Source of the DNA: Astragalus membranaceus
Taxonomy: Eukaryota; Streptophyta; Magnoliopsida; Fabales; Fabaceae
NCBI GenBank assembly: GCA_039519185.1
Contig: CM076851.1
Location: forward strand, 52,372,751-52,436,750
DNA length: 64,000 bases
Direction of reading: 5' to 3'
The notes beneath the pieces are model-generated. The model saw only the letters and a list, made by a program, of their open reading frames with translations, made no database searches and had not been told where the DNA came from. A program made the translations under genes and the position numbers. Each line of letters starts with the position of its first letter. Position 1 is the first letter of the stretch. Shown here piece by piece: positions 31,716-41,085 of this stretch.

Positions 31716-32358
31716 TGTTATACCCTAATTTTGCCCGATCCTTTTATTGTACTAGTTTTAGCCCCGTGTCACGTATCACAAGCCTATGGTACTTCGAGCG
31801 CTGTTTTGTTTTTAATTTGGACCGATTTGTCCAATTGGGCCTATGTCCAACCTTTTTGGGTCTGATTTCATTAGCTTGTCTATTTGAGCTTACGCTTAGT
31901 GTTTTGAACCAGTTTTTAATAATTGGGCTTATGTCTAATGTTTGCCTAAATGGACCTGTGGGGCTAAATTGGACCTGATCTTAATTTTGTTCTAATTGGG
32001 CTTTATTTCAGCCATTTTTCTAAGTTGGGCCTATGATTGGGCTTGGTCCAATTTAATCATTCTCATCCACTTCAACCAAAAACAAAAATCTGTCCATAGC
32101 AAATATAATCAAAAGTCAATAAAAATAATTTACAAATGTTTACAATAATCCAAAAAATCAAAAATTAAATTAAAAAATAATACAAAACCGAAAATAACCA
32201 AAAATACAAAAAAATCAAAAACGAAAATAAATAAAAATAAAAGCAGCAACCGCAGTCCTTGGGCCTGTTCTTGCTGAGCAAGTTTCCTCAAGAGGTCCAA
32301 ATACCTGAAAAAGGAAAGAAATGGGGAAGGATCAGCAAAACCCTAATTTTTTTTTACC

Positions 32359-32366
32359 TATATAAG
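32359..32366 (+). promoter_or_regulatory. TATA box of Ogre LTR1
   Basis: TATATAAG followed ~30 bp on by an A/C-rich start region. Equivalent boxes are at 46653-46660 (LTR2) and 61200-61207 (LTR3). Confidence 0.65.
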
Positions 32367-34205
32367 CAAGCCTTGACACAACAATTCAGGCAGAGAAAAA
32401 CAGCAACACACAGACGGAAATTACATAGAGTTCAGAACCAAAAGATTAGGGTTTTCCCATTGAAACCCTAATCACGAAACATTAAGAATTCAGAAACAGG
32501 AGTAGCAGGAGCAGAAACAACCAGGATAACAGTAGCAGTGGTTAGTTAACAACAGCAATCAAACAAAAGTGCAGAAGTTGGAAAACAGGTTGGTGCTTCT
32601 CTTATTCAAAAATACCAAAATCATGTAGACATAGGTGTGATCTGTGATGCTTTAACCTTTTTAGATGTTCACATGTTAAATAAATCGTACATATAGCGAC
32701 TGCAAGGTTATTTTGATGATTCTTTTGGTGACACATATGCCCTGTATACGTTTCTGTATGAATGGATTAGGCCTTAAAAAATTTTTAGAAAACTAATCAG
32801 GGTTATAAAAAATTTTGTTTTGAAAAATCAGTTTGTAACGAAGCTTGGTTCCGAACAACATCTGTTTTTTAGAAAAATTAGGGCTTAGTTAGCAAAAATC
32901 CGATCGGTTCTGTTTGCGTTAAAAAGTGGAAATGGCTTAAAAGATTAGGTTTGCTAATCTGTTTCAGAAAGGAGGTTAGGCAAAGGTTGTGGCCAAAAGT
33001 AGGGTTTAGTTTTTTAAACGAATCAGAAATAAAAATTGGTGAAAATAGAAATCAAACAGAGAAACAAAAAAGGATATGCAAAAAAAGGAATCGGAAAGTA
33101 AAAAAAATATATAAAGAAACATACCCAGATTTTGACCGCCACCACTGGCGGAGGTCATCGCCGTAAGGCGTGGCCACCGTGCTCCTCCGCGTCGTCGTCA
33201 ACCCCGCGGTCTCCCCGTCACCGTGTCGTTTGCGTTCCACCACCGTGAATCACCCAGAGTAGCGAAAACAAATGTAAAGAAAAACAATCAGATTAGAAGA
33301 GTGGAGAGGAGGGAGAAAGTAAAAATATAAAAAGAGGAACCGAAGCCTCACCTACTAGTTCCGGCAACCATAGACGGTGGCCGTTAGCTCCAAACACCGC
33401 TGAGCCGTCGCCATTCCCCTTCTCTTGCGATCTTTCAAACCGAACCAGGATATAGCCATTGCCGTCGTCTCCATCATCGCGTCTGGCGTCGACAACCATC
33501 ATCGCCGTTGGTCTCTCCCCCTCCGCCGCTGTCAGCTAATAGACCGATGTAGTCATCGGCCACCCCTCACCTTCACTCCTCACCATCACCCTCTTCCTCT
33601 TTGCGTTTTCACCCATCTCTCTCTCACGCCGAACCCACTGCTCTTTCCCCCTGAACTCCCATTCTTGTTTTCGTTTTTCTCACTCTTCAAAATCTCTCTC
33701 CCATGATGTATGTCAGTACGGTGCCGGAATAGAGAGGAAGAAGGAGATGAGGTTAGACGGTGGTGGTCGAAGAAGAAAGGGGAGGAGCCATGGTTCCGCG
33801 AAGCGAGGCGGAGAAAGGGGGAAAATTAGAGAAATTAGGGTTGGAAGGATTTGGGGTTGGAACGGTGCGGCTGGAGAAGGGAGTGAAGGAAATTAGGTTT
33901 AGGTTTTTTGGATTTCCTTATATAGTGTGGACATCCAGGGTCATTTTGGTCTTTTCACTTAACTCAATACTACTTACACCCCTCATTTGCGTATTACGCC
34001 TCCCCCTGAAAAAGGCCCATGAATTTGTGGACCGGTTCACAAAATGGGCTGCTGCTTTTCACACCCAGTTTTCAATAATACAACTCCCTTCTGCAAACTG
34101 CACCCCATTTTATTGTTGCACCCTCCTTTTCGTTTTTATTTAATTTCTCTTACAAAAAGCCTACAAAATACCTAAATAATTCACTTAATTCCCAAAAAAT
34201 ATAAA

Positions 34206-34600
34206 TAGGGGACTAAGTCGACTGTACAGTCGGGTTAGCCTGCTTTTTAGGTCACTAATGAACCGTTACGGATCATGGCCTAAAATCCCTATTTAAAACA
34301 AACAAATTTTTAAATTAAAATTAACCCCAACACAGTTTTTTCCCCACGAATCAAATTCTCAAAATAGGGGACTAAGCCGACTGTACAGACGGGTTAGTCA
34401 GCGTTCTAGGATAAATGAGCCGTACGGCTCAGGAATCCTAAAACCCCTATTCCAATAAAATCAAACAAACATACTTCAAATCATTTTCCAATCTCCAAAA
34501 ATTCTATTTTCATAAAGTAGGGGACTAAGCCGACTGTACAGTCGGGTTAGTCGTCGTTTTAGGATAAATGAACTGATCACTTAGGCGTCCTAAGACCCCT
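34206..34600. repeat. Three spaced dyad repeats in Ogre LTR1
   Basis: Copies begin near 34207, 34365 and 34518 with GGGGACTAAG(C/T)CGACTGTACAG. The third contains the perfect 16-bp palindrome CCGACTGTACAGTCGG. Each copy closes ~85 bp later with CCTAA(A/G)A(C/T)CCCTAT, which pairs with the opening ATAGGGG, so each can form a hairpin. Same arrangement in LTR2 (from ~48502) and LTR3 (from ~63049). Confidence 0.85.
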
Positions 34601-35058
34601 ATATTAAAAAATACCAACCAACAAACATCTTTCTACCAAGAACTACGTGTGATTTGATTCTCTACCAAGAGATACGTAGGAGCAGATGGGGGCCCACATC
34701 TGTCAATTGCACTAATGAAAAACCTTTTTCAGTCTTTTCCTAAATAATCTCTTTCTCAAATACAAATAAAATACCATTTTTCTTCTTTCTTTTAATTCAC
34801 AATAAAGGGTAAAAATAAATGTTTTCAAAATTAACTTCCGCTTCTACAACTAATTAGCAGGTAACCTTCCTTAGGAAGGATGTCGTGGGGTGCTAATACC
34901 TTCCCCACGCATAACCGACTCCCGAACCCAAATCTGGTCTCAAGGACCCTTATCCAATCCAAAAGGGATTTTCCAATATTTGCCCTTAAACTAAACTTTG
35001 GTGGCGGCTTCATTTTTGAACCTTCGAGGAATCCTTCTCGGATTTTTCGGTCGCTACA

Positions 35059-35328
35059 ATAGCAAATTATAATAAACACAGTATCACCCGTATGCACGGG
35101 TAAAATACTAATATTGAAACTCAAATAAACATTTAAAAGGAAACAAAATGTCTTCACATAACAAAGTAAAACACATAAACGACTAGCATAGATAAAGTAC
35201 ACCTTGGATATGAGGAGTCTAACTGCTATCTAACTCATACCAATCTGAAATAGCGCCAAACCTACGAAGTCTGCGAGACCTAAGCAATAAAATAGCGCCA
35301 TGGCTCCGTGACTCCTTCACCGCCAAGT
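35059..35328 (+). other. Unit 1 non-canonical post-LTR segment with Helitron-like 3' end
   Basis: Directly after the LTR, where a PBS is expected, the sequence reads ATAGCAAATTATAA, with no match to common plant PBS sequences. ACCCGT-ATGC-ACGGGT (35086-35101) is a perfect 6-bp hairpin followed ten bases later by CTAA (35108-35111) and a T, the layout of Helitron 3' ends. The rest of the segment is A/T-rich up to a 17-bp direct repeat TATGATCCACCGTTACG (35328 and 35374) at the ORF1 start. Confidence 0.6.
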
Positions 35329-37149
35329 ATGATCCACCGTTACGCTGAAGCTCTCACTGCATTGGGCCAGTATTATGATCCACCGTTACGGTGTTTCACC
35401 TTTCAAGACTATCAGCTAGCCCCGACCTTAGAAGAGTTTGAAAATATACTATGCTTCCCTCCAGCAAACAAAAAGCCATACCGATATGTGGAAAATTACC
35501 CTATAGCTGAAAAACTGTCTGAAATATTAAAAATTCCAACATCACACTTGGCCAAGAAGATAATTGTAAAGAAGGGGGTAGAAGGATTGACAAGATGGTA
35601 CTTGGAAGAGGAAGCCTCGTTCTGGGCTGGTAAAGAAAATTGGGCTACATTCATGGACGTCTTCGCTCTAATCATCTATGGGGTCGTTCTATTCCCCAAT
35701 GACGACGGCTATATTGATTACACTGCAATAGATGTTTTCTTAGCATTCAAACTCCGAGGACAAAACCCCGCCTCAGTTGTTCTCGCTGACGTGTATTACA
35801 CCATTCACGAACGTCACAAAAAACGATCAGGCTTGATCCTATGTTGTTTTCCTGTATTGTATCGCTGGTTCACTTCCCACATCTTCAAAAGAAATCATCA
35901 TATAGAGGTCAGGGGCAAGACAGAATGGGCCCAATACATCGCCGGCCTCAAAGGGAGTGACATTTCTTGGTATTCTCGGGACCAAAATATAGAAGAAATC
36001 GTCTATCAGTGTGGTGACTTCCCAAACGTTCCCCTCATAGGGACTAAAGGCTGCATTAACTACAATCCCGCCATTGCTTTGAGGCAGTTGGGTTATTCTA
36101 TGATGAATCCACCCCCGGAAGAATCTTTACTCTCATTTGTACTGGAGAAGAGAGGTTCGGAAGATCTTGATACGCTAAGAAAGATTAGTCGGGCTTGGGG
36201 CAAAATATCCAGAAAAGGTCATGAACTAGGGCCCAGAGGCATTGATGCCAAAGAAAGCTACATCCAGTGGGTCAAAACTAGAGCCCAAGAAATTGGACTA
36301 CCATTCCGTCTGGCAACTCCGGTCACCCCCGAGGTTCCTCCGCCTATCCCTATACTCGATGAAGATCTAGAGAAACTCCAAGTCGCCTTGTCCAAAGCAG
36401 AACAAGAAAAGGCAGAATTGCAAGCTAAACTAGAGAAAGTGCTCCAAGAAAATGCTGATTTACAACGAGAAAGTGCCATGAAAAGAAAGCGTCTGGCTGA
36501 ATGTGATGAAAGGGAGCAGGCCGGGAAAGAAAAAATGCGCCGCCTGCAAGAAAGTCTCATGGGTGCAAATGAAGAGCTTAAAGTGCGCAATCGAGAGAGA
36601 GACCGGGCCATAGATAATGCATATGGATGGGAAAAGCAGTTGACCAAGTTTGCAGCGATTGAAAGAACACTACGAAGCCAACTCGAAGATATGAAACCTC
36701 GACTAGAGGGAATGACCGCTGAATGTGAGAATAGGCTGGTAATTGAAAGAAAGGCCAGAGAGGTGATACAAAAGAAGCTTGAGGAGTATCAAGAAGCTCT
36801 ACAGGAAGAATGCAAGAAAACCATCGACCTGAAGGCTTATGCTGAATATCAAGACAAAATCTATGATGACCTTAACAAGGAACATATGTTTTTGAAAGAG
36901 CATTATGTGAAACTGAATGACGACTATGAGTACTGGAGGAACAAATTCTCCCAGTTAGCTGAGCTAGCAAATGAGGCTGTCAGAGAGATTCCCAGACACC
37001 TAATAGCAGCGGACTTTGCCAGAGATAAAGACACGCCCATCGAAATTACAAAATTCATTGATTTTTGTAAACGTCTTGTTACTGTGTTAAAAATTAAAGG
37101 ACGTTATCCTGGTTTCATGGAAAAAGATGTAGTCCGCCAGTTTGCTTGA
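35329..37149 (+). CDS. Ogre ORF1 protein, unit 1
   Basis: Extra ORF upstream of gag found in Ogre elements; role unknown. The frame is open from 35308 (GTG); the first ATG is 35329, giving 606 residues. The N-terminal ~330 residues form the globular part (RCFTFQDYQLAPTLEEFENIL, FALIIYGVVLFPN, LLCCFPVLYRWFTSHIF-like blocks), the domain I believe is catalogued as DUF7745. Residues ~345-580 are Glu/Lys/Arg-rich with heptad spacing, a long coiled coil. Compared with remembered Ogre ORF1 proteins the N-terminus is short, as if the post-LTR insertion removed the original start. It differs from unit 2 by a single residue (Ala/Val at 36454-36456). Confidence 0.82.
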   Translation: MIHRYAEALTALGQYYDPPLRCFTFQDYQLAPTLEEFENILCFPPANKKPYRYVENYPIAEKLSEILKIPTSHLAKKIIVKKGVEGLTRWYLEEEASFWAGKENWATFMDVFALIIYGVVLFPNDDGYIDYTAIDVFLAFKLRGQNPASVVLADVYYTIHERHKKRSGLILCCFPVLYRWFTSHIFKRNHHIEVRGKTEWAQYIAGLKGSDISWYSRDQNIEEIVYQCGDFPNVPLIGTKGCINYNPAIALRQLGYSMMNPPPEESLLSFVLEKRGSEDLDTLRKISRAWGKISRKGHELGPRGIDAKESYIQWVKTRAQEIGLPFRLATPVTPEVPPPIPILDEDLEKLQVALSKAEQEKAELQAKLEKVLQENADLQRESAMKRKRLAECDEREQAGKEKMRRLQESLMGANEELKVRNRERDRAIDNAYGWEKQLTKFAAIERTLRSQLEDMKPRLEGMTAECENRLVIERKAREVIQKKLEEYQEALQEECKKTIDLKAYAEYQDKIYDDLNKEHMFLKEHYVKLNDDYEYWRNKFSQLAELANEAVREIPRHLIAADFARDKDTPIEITKFIDFCKRLVTVLKIKGRYPGFMEKDVVRQFA

Positions 37150-37383
37150 TTGTTTTTCATATATAAGACTCGTTCGTTCTGTTTTGAACTTTGAATCTAT
37201 TTTGTGTTGAATAGAAACTTACAATTCTCCTGGCGTAACACGAAAGCATACATTTGCACTCCATGCATATTCATTCATTCATTCATTCATGTACTTACGT
37301 CGAAAAACTTGAAAAAAAAAACAAAGTGAAAAGGCAAGCTGGTTCATCAACATCGCTACCGGACTCGTTCTCAAGCAAAGAAG
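37150..37383 (+). promoter_or_regulatory. ORF1-gag spacer with a TATA-like box, unit 1
   Basis: TATATAAG at 37160-37167, the same octamer as in the LTR, lies ~217 bp before the gag ATG. An (ATTC)n run at ~37268-37290 (one unit longer in unit 2) and an A run follow. The box could start a separate gag-pol RNA, but this is position-based inference. Confidence 0.35.
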
Positions 37384-39735
37384 ATGGCCGAAGAAGATAA
37401 TCAGGCTCTGAGAGAAGACATGGCAAAACTAAAGGATCAAATGAGCGAGATGATGGTATTGAAAGATCAAATGGCCGAACTCATGAAACTCCTCGAGAAA
37501 AGAAGCGCAGACGAAAATGTCTCGGCAGGGAATACTGAGAACAATGCTTCGAGCCTTCCTCCTCCCAGCTCCGAGCCTCCATACACCGCTGGAGTGAACA
37601 TCCAGGGCTACCCATGGCCCCCTTACGGTCTCCCAGCTGGTTATACTCCTCCTACCATGGAGGTCAATCTAGAGGGAGGACCTTCGGGAGTCGCTGGACC
37701 TTCGGGAGTCGCTGGACCTTCAACTCAAAATACAAATGCAGAAATATCGCAAGCTCACTTCTCAAGTCCTACGACTGCACCTCAGGTCATTCCACGGGGT
37801 TATACTCCGTCACCAGTAGTAATTCATCACGCTCCTACTCCCAATTCGCACATCTTGAATGCGAACTCCGCTGCAATACCAATGGTACCTCCTCACTGCA
37901 ACATGAGAGGACCCACTCATAACTACTCAATGGAGGACTCTCAGCCCAAGGATAAGTATCAAATGCTTGAAGAGCGCGTGAGAGCAATCGAAGGATCCAA
38001 TGTCGGTGCAAGGGACGCGTACGACCTATGTCTCGTCCCAAATGTGGCCATCCCTCCTAAATTCAAAGTGCCAGACTTCGACAAATATAGAGGTTCAACC
38101 TGTCCAGCAAGCCATCTGACCATGTACTGCAGGAAAATGGCCGCATTCGCACACGATGACAAACTGCTCATCCATTACTTTCAAGACAGCCTAGCTGAGT
38201 CAGCTTCGAATTGGTACATGCAGTTGGAACGTGCTCACATCAGATGCTGGAAGGACCTAGCAGACGCTTTTCTAAAGCACTATAAGTACAACACTGATAT
38301 GGCACCCGATAGGACACAGCTGCAGAATATGGTGAAATGGGATAACGAGTCCTTTAAGGAATACTCTCAACACTGGAGAGGGTTAGCAGCACAAGTAGCA
38401 CCACCTTTGCTGGAAAAAGAAATGGTGACAATGTTCATGGATACCTTACAGTCGCCCTTCTACGACAGATTGGTAGGGAGTGTATCCTCAAGCTTCTCGG
38501 ATATGGTCATCATAGGAGAGAGGTTAGAGAATGGTTTAAGGAATGGAAAAATTGCACACAGCTTCACCGGAACCAATAGCCAGAAAAAGCCTTTCACTGG
38601 TTTTCCCAAAAGAAGAGAGGGGGAAACTAACGCAATCACTGGAGCCGAAAAACCCTCCTACACTAAACCGCCACAAGCCTATCAATTCCCTACCCAAACG
38701 CCACCAGCCTCACCTCACCAAACTCTTCCCAGCTACAGACCACAAAATTACCCAGAGAGAAAGCCTGTTAGCTTTGACCCGATACCCATGTCGTACACAG
38801 ACCTGTTTAACCATCTCATCGATCACAACCTAATCACTCCCCGCCCGATGAGACCTATTCAGCCTCCTTTCCCCAAAAACTACGACCCGAATGCTACCTG
38901 TGGGTTCCACGCTGGAGCGGTTGGCCATTCCACTGAAAACTGCAAAGCTTTGAAATACGTGGTACAAGACCTGATCGAATCCAAATGGCTGAAATTCAAA
39001 GAAGACGGCCCAAATGTTGCCACTAACCCTCTACCAGGACATGGGAACTCCTCTGTTAATGCTGTTGAAATTTTTGAAGGAGAGCCCTTAATCAGAAAGG
39101 TGGAAGATATCAACACACCTCTAGACATTATCCATGCTGAATTATGCCACTTCGGAGTTGTTATAAAGGGATGCGCCGGAAAAGATTTATGTACCAACCC
39201 TCGCTATGCCGGGACATGCGAAGCGTTAAAACTGGTCCTTCAAGATCTGCTGGATCGACATATAATACAAGTGGGATTTCAAAAGAGGGAGGACCAAGTG
39301 TCAACCATCCTATCGAGCAATGGCCAGGACAAGGATACCCGGAAGCCGCTAGAGATCCGCTACACTAAGGACTCGAAGTCGTCCCTGGGTATACCTAAAC
39401 CAATCACTATCCAAGTGCCCGCTCCCTTCCCCTACAGGGACACCAAAGCAGTCCCGTGGAATTACAGCGCGAAAGTCCAAGTGAAAGGTCCCCAGAACAG
39501 CCCTGATGTCATTAACATCTCAGGGGTTAGTGGAATGACTCGTAGCGGGCGTATCTATGCCCCTGAAAGACTCGGTGGAGGGAAAACAAGAGAAGAAGAA
39601 GAAAGAACCCGCAAGGGCAAAGACAAAGAAGTAGAACCTGTTGATAAGAATGCAGGCCAAAGGACACTGTCTGAACAAGAAGCCGGTGAATTCTTAAAGC
39701 TTATGAGGCAGAGTGAGTATAAGGTGGTTGACTAG
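37384..39735 (+). CDS. gag: Ogre Gag, unit 1
   Basis: Capsid/nucleocapsid protein, 783 residues from ATG 37384. An N-terminal coiled coil (~10-40) is followed by a Pro-rich linker and the retrotransposon Gag domain at ~225-390 (VPDFDKYRGSTCPASHL, FQDSLAESASNWYMQLE, WKDLADAFLKHYKYN). A C-terminal CGFHAGAVGHSTENC zinc-binding-like motif lies at ~500-514. An 18-bp direct repeat at ~37677-37712 makes this copy six residues longer than unit 2. It ends in TAG and the same frame continues as protease, so Gag-Pro would require readthrough unless the stop is a lesion. Confidence 0.88.
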   Translation: MAEEDNQALREDMAKLKDQMSEMMVLKDQMAELMKLLEKRSADENVSAGNTENNASSLPPPSSEPPYTAGVNIQGYPWPPYGLPAGYTPPTMEVNLEGGPSGVAGPSGVAGPSTQNTNAEISQAHFSSPTTAPQVIPRGYTPSPVVIHHAPTPNSHILNANSAAIPMVPPHCNMRGPTHNYSMEDSQPKDKYQMLEERVRAIEGSNVGARDAYDLCLVPNVAIPPKFKVPDFDKYRGSTCPASHLTMYCRKMAAFAHDDKLLIHYFQDSLAESASNWYMQLERAHIRCWKDLADAFLKHYKYNTDMAPDRTQLQNMVKWDNESFKEYSQHWRGLAAQVAPPLLEKEMVTMFMDTLQSPFYDRLVGSVSSSFSDMVIIGERLENGLRNGKIAHSFTGTNSQKKPFTGFPKRREGETNAITGAEKPSYTKPPQAYQFPTQTPPASPHQTLPSYRPQNYPERKPVSFDPIPMSYTDLFNHLIDHNLITPRPMRPIQPPFPKNYDPNATCGFHAGAVGHSTENCKALKYVVQDLIESKWLKFKEDGPNVATNPLPGHGNSSVNAVEIFEGEPLIRKVEDINTPLDIIHAELCHFGVVIKGCAGKDLCTNPRYAGTCEALKLVLQDLLDRHIIQVGFQKREDQVSTILSSNGQDKDTRKPLEIRYTKDSKSSLGIPKPITIQVPAPFPYRDTKAVPWNYSAKVQVKGPQNSPDVINISGVSGMTRSGRIYAPERLGGGKTREEEERTRKGKDKEVEPVDKNAGQRTLSEQEAGEFLKLMRQSEYKVVD

Positions 39736-40877
39736 CTGAATCAGACCCCTGCTAAGATATCTCTGCTATCATTATTGCTCAGCTCAGAATCTCATCGTGC
39801 GGCATTGATGAAGGTATTGAACGAGGCCTATGTCACTCATGATATCACAGTGGGTCAGTTTGATGGGATCGTTGGGAACATTGTTGCAAGCAACTACCTC
39901 ACTTTTACTGATGACGAGATTCCGGCCGAAGGGAGAGGGCACAACAGGGCTTTACACATCTCCGTGAAATGCGGAGAGTACTCACTTGCTCGAGTGCTCA
40001 TTGACAATGGATCATCCTTGAATGTGTTACCCAAATCGACCATGGAAAAGTTGCATGTGGATTGTTCATACATGAGACCCAGCTCTATATTGGTCAGGGC
40101 CTTTGATGGATCAAGAAGAGAGGTCGTCGGAGAGATGGAGTTACCTGTACAGGTAGGTCCAGAAGTCTTCGCAGTGACTTTCCAAATAATGGATATCAAT
40201 CCATCTTACAGCTGTCTTTTGGGGAGACCATGGATACATTCTGTCGGGGCTGTTCCCTCCTCTCTACATCAGAGGCTTAAGTTCATAGTGAACAACAAGC
40301 TAGTAGTTATTTTTGGTGAAGAAGAAATGCTAGTGAATAGGTCGTCCGCTGCCCGCTGTATTGAGGCTGCCGAAGAATCGCTCGAGACTGCCTTCCAAGC
40401 ATTAGAAATCGCAAATGCCACCTCTGTGAGGGGAGAAGTCCTTCCACTGAAGCCTAAATTGTCCAAGGCTGCCTTAATGGTTGCTAAAGTTATGATAGGC
40501 AAAGGTTACCAAGCTGGAAGCGGTTTAGGGAGGACTGAACAAGGGATACTGACCCCGATACAATTGCAGGGAAACAAAGACAGACATGGGATAGGATACT
40601 GGCCTGGTCGCGCTGACAAGAGAAGAATAGCTGAGGAAAAGAAGGAGCGGAGGATAGCCAAGCTTGAAGGTAGAGAGGCAAGCATGAAGAAGATCATCAT
40701 CGGCGACATCAAATTAAACTTTCGGAGCACGGGAATGCTGAATCCAAATCAGATTGCGGCCATTGAAGATGATCTAAATGCTGGAGATGGCGCCGCCAGC
40801 CTTGTGCGCCCTTGTCCCGCAAGTGAAAGGCTTAATAATTGGGAGATTGTTGACTTCCCCGTAGTTTTTAGTCCAAA
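39736..40877 (+). CDS. pro: Ogre protease with G-patch, unit 1 (same frame as gag)
   Basis: Aspartic protease that would cut the polyprotein. The frame continues from gag past its TAG and is open to the intron donor at 40878 (unspliced it stops at 40879-40881). The catalytic motif VLIDNGSSLNVLP is at ~88-100 (D-N-G variant usual for Tat elements), with the flap and LLGRPWIHSVGA at ~160-170. A G-patch (GKGYQAGSGLGR...QGNKDRHGIGY) is at ~255-295. There is no own ATG near the start, so expression depends on readthrough of the gag stop. Confidence 0.82.
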
Positions 40878-41085
40878 GTAATTTTCCTGTAATGCAATCC
40901 TTTAGCTCTGCCCAAAGCCTTAGGACATTTAATTAGGCCACACATGTTTTCTTTTTAGTATCATCATTAATGAAACGTTGTTTTGAATTCTCCAATGAAT
41001 TTCCACTTTCCTTTTTCCCTTTTCATTTGCTTTGGTTTTTTCTTTTATTCGTTTTTATTTATTCCGTCAATTTCGCTAAATGCAG
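40878..41085 (+). other. Putative pro/RT intron, unit 1 (208 bp)
   Basis: GTAATT at the protease end and a long pyrimidine-rich stretch ending GCTAAATGCAG. Removing it joins the protease frame (phase 2) to the RT frame (third codon base at 41086) without a stop. Ogre elements are known to have an intron at this place. Same in unit 2 (55149-55356, also 208 bp). Confidence 0.75.

Larger units (their letters stand above)
31716..35058 (+). repeat. Ogre LTR1 (3,343 bp)
   Basis: Starts TGTTATACCC and ends GGTCGCTACA. TATATAAG at 32359-32366 is the likely TATA box, leaving ~640 bp of U3 and a very long R-U5. It contains a GC-rich block at 33130-33560 and three dyad-symmetric repeats at 34206-34600. 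It differs from LTR2/LTR3 at about 25 sites, including a 10-bp segment near 34563 missing from both of them. Confidence 0.92.

Noticed and set aside
31766..31978. 70-codon and similar frames repeated in each Ogre LTR (also 33425-33706, 34831-35202 and counterparts)
   Set aside because: They repeat because the LTR repeats, have no recognisable domain, and some cross the LTR boundary. Treated as noncoding.
35308..35328. GTG at 35308 as ORF1 start
   Set aside because: Plants rarely start at GTG. The first in-frame ATG at 35329 is preferred; the seven upstream codons also overlap the short direct repeat.
36258..36647. 129-codon antisense frame within ORF1
   Set aside because: Mirror of the coiled-coil coding sequence; Ser-rich and low complexity, with no independent support.
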